A stretch of 42,258 nucleotides of DNA from Flavobacterium sp. (GTDB taxonomy: Bacteria; Bacteroidota; Bacteroidia; Flavobacteriales; Flavobacteriaceae), in assembly GCA_023259675.1 (NCBI GenBank), contig JALRGT010000026.1, positions 1-42,258 on the forward strand. Direction: 5' to 3'. This document shows, piece after piece, positions 39,778 to 42,258 of this stretch (position 1 is its first letter; each line of letters starts with the position of its first letter). The notes under the pieces are model-generated. The model was given only the letters and a program-made list of their open reading frames with translations. It ran no database searches and was not told where the DNA came from. A program made the translations under genes and the position numbers.

Positions 39778-41112
39778 TTAACTTTCCTTCCATGATTTTC
39801 TGAACAAAGGAAGTTCGTACGCTAACATACAAATCCAACCCACAAGACAGGCTAATGCAAATCCTCTTAGTTCGAAGTAAGAAGCCATGAGATAAGCGGC
39901 AATGACCCTACCAACGATTTGAACGAAAGTGGAATTAAGCGTGATTTTCATTTTCCCTATGCCTCGAAAATACCCTTGAATAATATTAGTTAATCCTGGG
40001 AGTAGGTATAAAAAAGCCATTATTTTTAAATATTGTACTCCGGATTCAATTACATGATGTTCGTCATTATTTACAAACAGACTCATAAATTGTCTTGCAA
40101 AAACAAATATGAGTATCGAAATGAGGAATGTATATAGGAATTCTATTTTTAATCCGGTCAAGAACCCTTTTCGAATGCGATCGGTTTTGCCTCCTCCTTT
40201 ATTTTGTGCTATAAAAACGGTAGTGCCATGTCCGATATTTTGTTGTGCAATCATCACAAAGTCATCGATACGGGTTACAGCGTTGAATGCCGCAATGGCA
40301 AATACCCCTAATGGATTCACAGCGCCTTGTATTAAAAATTTACCAAGATGTAATGTTATTTGCTGCATTGCTGCCAAGGAACTATAGTTTAACGTTTCAC
40401 GCAGTAAGGTCCAATCAAAAATGAACTCTTTACGGTTGAATCGCAACATTGGAATTCTTAGGTGGACATATATAATACAAAAAAGCGCCGATAGTGCCTC
40501 GGCAATAACTGTTGCATAGGCGGCACCTTCAACTCCTTTTTTTAAGACAATCACAAAGTACAAATCTAAAAGCACATTGAGTACTGCCGAGGTAATCAAA
40601 AAGTATAAAGAGGCATTGGAGTTGCCCAAGCTTCTTAAAGTAGAAGCATACATATTATAGATAAAAGTAAAAATCAAGCCAACGAATATGATTTGTAGGT
40701 AGTTTGTCGCGTCATTTAAAATTTCTGTAGGGGTATTTATAAGACTCAATATGGAACGCGAAAAGATAAATCCTAATATAACCAAAGCCAAGGTGAAAAT
40801 TCCTCCTGCAATGAATGAAGTCGTAATTTCCCGTTTTAATTTCGGAATATCATTAGCTCCAAAAAAAGTTCCCATGAGTACTGACATGCCCAGACAAATC
40901 CCGATAATGAAAAACAACATGATGTTCATCACCGGACTGGCAGCTCCTAATGCCGCTAAGGCATTTTGTCCGATATAACGCCCCACGATAATGGAATCTG
41001 TGGCATTATAAGTTAATACACAAAAATTACCGATAATTAGTGGTGTAGTAAAACGTATGATTTGAGGAGTAATAGGTCCCGAAGTCATATCGACTACCTT
41101 TTGTTTCGTCAT
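39778..41112 (-). CDS. MATE-family multidrug/sodium antiporter
   Basis: A 444-residue inner-membrane protein with 12 hydrophobic segments in two related halves. MATE signatures include PLIIGNFCVLTYNATDSIIV, GRYIGQNALAALGAASPVMN near the start and the matching AAFNAVTRIDDFVMIAQQNI and GHGTTVFIAQNKGGGKTDRI in the second half. It exports organic cations or drugs in exchange for Na+ or H+. Length and symmetry are normal. It is read away from dnaK, sharing the 375-bp region to 41487. Confidence 0.93.
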   Translation of the reverse strand: MTKQKVVDMTSGPITPQIIRFTTPLIIGNFCVLTYNATDSIIVGRYIGQNALAALGAASPVMNIMLFFIIGICLGMSVLMGTFFGANDIPKLKREITTSFIAGGIFTLALVILGFIFSRSILSLINTPTEILNDATNYLQIIFVGLIFTFIYNMYASTLRSLGNSNASLYFLITSAVLNVLLDLYFVIVLKKGVEGAAYATVIAEALSALFCIIYVHLRIPMLRFNRKEFIFDWTLLRETLNYSSLAAMQQITLHLGKFLIQGAVNPLGVFAIAAFNAVTRIDDFVMIAQQNIGHGTTVFIAQNKGGGKTDRIRKGFLTGLKIEFLYTFLISILIFVFARQFMSLFVNNDEHHVIESGVQYLKIMAFLYLLPGLTNIIQGYFRGIGKMKITLNSTFVQIVGRVIAAYLMASYFELRGFALACLVGWICMLAYELPLFRKSWKES

Positions 41113-41286
41113 TTTATATCTGATAACTTTTAGTATTCAACGGGAGATTTTTTTTTTAATCTAGTTTCTACTTTTTAAAAGATAAAATTACAAATATAAG
41201 TTTGTGTGAGGGAGTTTATTATTGAAAAACTGATTTAGATAATGGGAATGAAGATGAATTGTAAATCTACTTTTACTTTAGCTTCT

Positions 41287-41411
41287 TGTCATTATGGTAA
41301 TTGTCAGTTAGATTTTGGAACCTATTCACAATGTCAGACTTCTTAAAATGTCATCTTGTCAGCTAATTTTACGACAATTTTAACAAAAACTGACAATTTA
41401 TAGACTGTCAT
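41287..41411 (+). promoter_or_regulatory. TGTCA-box cluster upstream of the dnaK promoter
   Basis: TGTCAT 41287, TGTCAG 41302, TGTCAG 41332, TGTCAT 41349, TGTCAG 41357, CTGACA 41390 (reverse) and TGTCAT 41406. The paired CTGACA...TGTCAT nearest the core and the distances of 10-130 bases suit binding of a sigma-54 activator or another stress regulator. Confidence 0.45.
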
Positions 41412-41416
41412 TGTAT

Positions 41417-41432
41417 TGGCACAAAGATTGAC
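41417..41432 (+). promoter_or_regulatory. Sigma-54-like (-24/-12) promoter of dnaK
   Basis: TGGCAC (41417-41422), five bases, TTGAC (41428-41432). The consensus is TGGCAC-N5-TTGCA: the spacing is exact and only the -12 C is changed to A. The start site would fall near 41443, giving a 5' leader of about 45 bases before the ATG at 41488. Confidence 0.55.
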
Positions 41433-41481
41433 TTATGCACACTGAGTCGTTAAAATAAGTATACATTAAAATTAAATATAA

Positions 41482-41883
<402 letters not shown>

Positions 41884-41898
41884 GGAAAAGAAAAATAA

Positions 41899-42258
41899 TT
41901 ATTTAAAAAAAAAATTAGTATACTAGTTAATCATTTCAAAAATGGTAATTTAGATAAGGTTATTAATGATGCTAAAATATTATTAAAAAAACATCCAAAC
42001 AATCCATTTATTTACAACTTAATTGGTACATGTTTTCAAGAAAAAGGACAATACAATGAAGCAAAGAAAAACTTTGAAAAGTCTTTACTTTGTGATCCAA
42101 AAAATATTTCAGCCAATAACAATTTAGCAAATACTTTAAAATATATGTTGAAATTTAAAGAAGCAGAAAACATATATAAAAAAATCATTTCAGAGAATCC
42201 AAATTTTTTAAAAGCAATAATAAATTATGCTAATTTAAAATCTGAACTAAATCGACCA
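41899..42258 (+). CDS. Partial TPR protein of foreign composition
   Basis: From 41899 the frame is open to the end of the window. It reads ILVNHFKNGNLDKVINDAKI, LLKKHPNNPFIYNLIGTCFQ, EKGQYNEAKKNFEKSLLCDP, KNISANNNLANTLKYMLKFK and ends ANLKSELNRP. These are three tetratricopeptide repeats (34-residue period; N/Y/A at the usual sites, xxxPxNxxxxxN turns). There is no ATG at its front, only a TAA at 41896-41898. Base composition is much more AT-rich than the preceding genes, and this style of TPR (with many K and N) is common in SAR11-like marine bacteria. The C-terminal end lies outside the window. Confidence 0.7.

Overview
The window reads as an AT-rich chromosome segment of a Flavobacterium-like member of the Bacteroidota. 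Evidence: a gliding-motility type C-terminal secretion domain with PorP/SprF and PorE-like partners (type IX secretion), an ECF sigma/FecR/TonB-receptor operon, DUF2911 and DUF1684 proteins, and TAnnTTTG-like -7 boxes. The last ~400 bases look different and may not belong to the same chromosome.

Layout. 1-3800: 3' end of a large Ca-binding repeat adhesin, then PorP/SprF and an OmpA/PorE-like protein, i.e. a substrate with its dedicated outer-membrane partners. 3980-6970: a two-gene minus-strand cassette (MazG-like pyrophosphohydrolase, then a GIY-YIG/helicase/S24-peptidase fusion) lying between two ~120-bp direct repeats, each the 3' end of a mobile-element ATPase gene. This is the best candidate for an undescribed system, probably anti-phage. 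6970-11190: a graveyard of mobile DNA (DUF6804-like and endonuclease remnants, a broken IS6 transposase, a TraG piece, an AbiE-type antitoxin with a destroyed toxin, a broken excisionase-like gene) that stops at the 3' end of mnmE, a known type of island attachment site.

11190-20400: core and housekeeping genes: mnmE, two tandem universal stress proteins, a membrane-anchored MutS-like ATPase, and a minus-strand ECF sigma/FecR/TonB-dependent receptor operon. 20750-23280: two lipoproteins (one a metzincin-like protease) and a small beta-barrel, closed by a strong terminator. 23845-25290: a stand-alone second MreB, a set of nested hairpins and tRNA-Arg(ACG). 25390-29640: apt, a DUF1684 gene with a premature stop, a TatD-like hydrolase, TcdA-like E1 enzyme, a HAD phosphatase and a DUF2911 protein.

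29715-34081: minus-strand operon of PIG-L deacetylase, an overlooked 35-residue membrane peptide and a sodium:solute symporter. 34216-38407: paralogous small secreted proteins, a coiled-coil membrane protein, a large outer-membrane barrel protein and a membrane protein. 38834-41112: DUF1398 protein, acyl-CoA thioesterase, MATE transporter. 41488 on: dnaK with a sigma-54-like promoter, cut after ~123 codons and joined in an A-run to a very AT-rich TPR coding segment, which suggests a chimeric contig end or a rearrangement.
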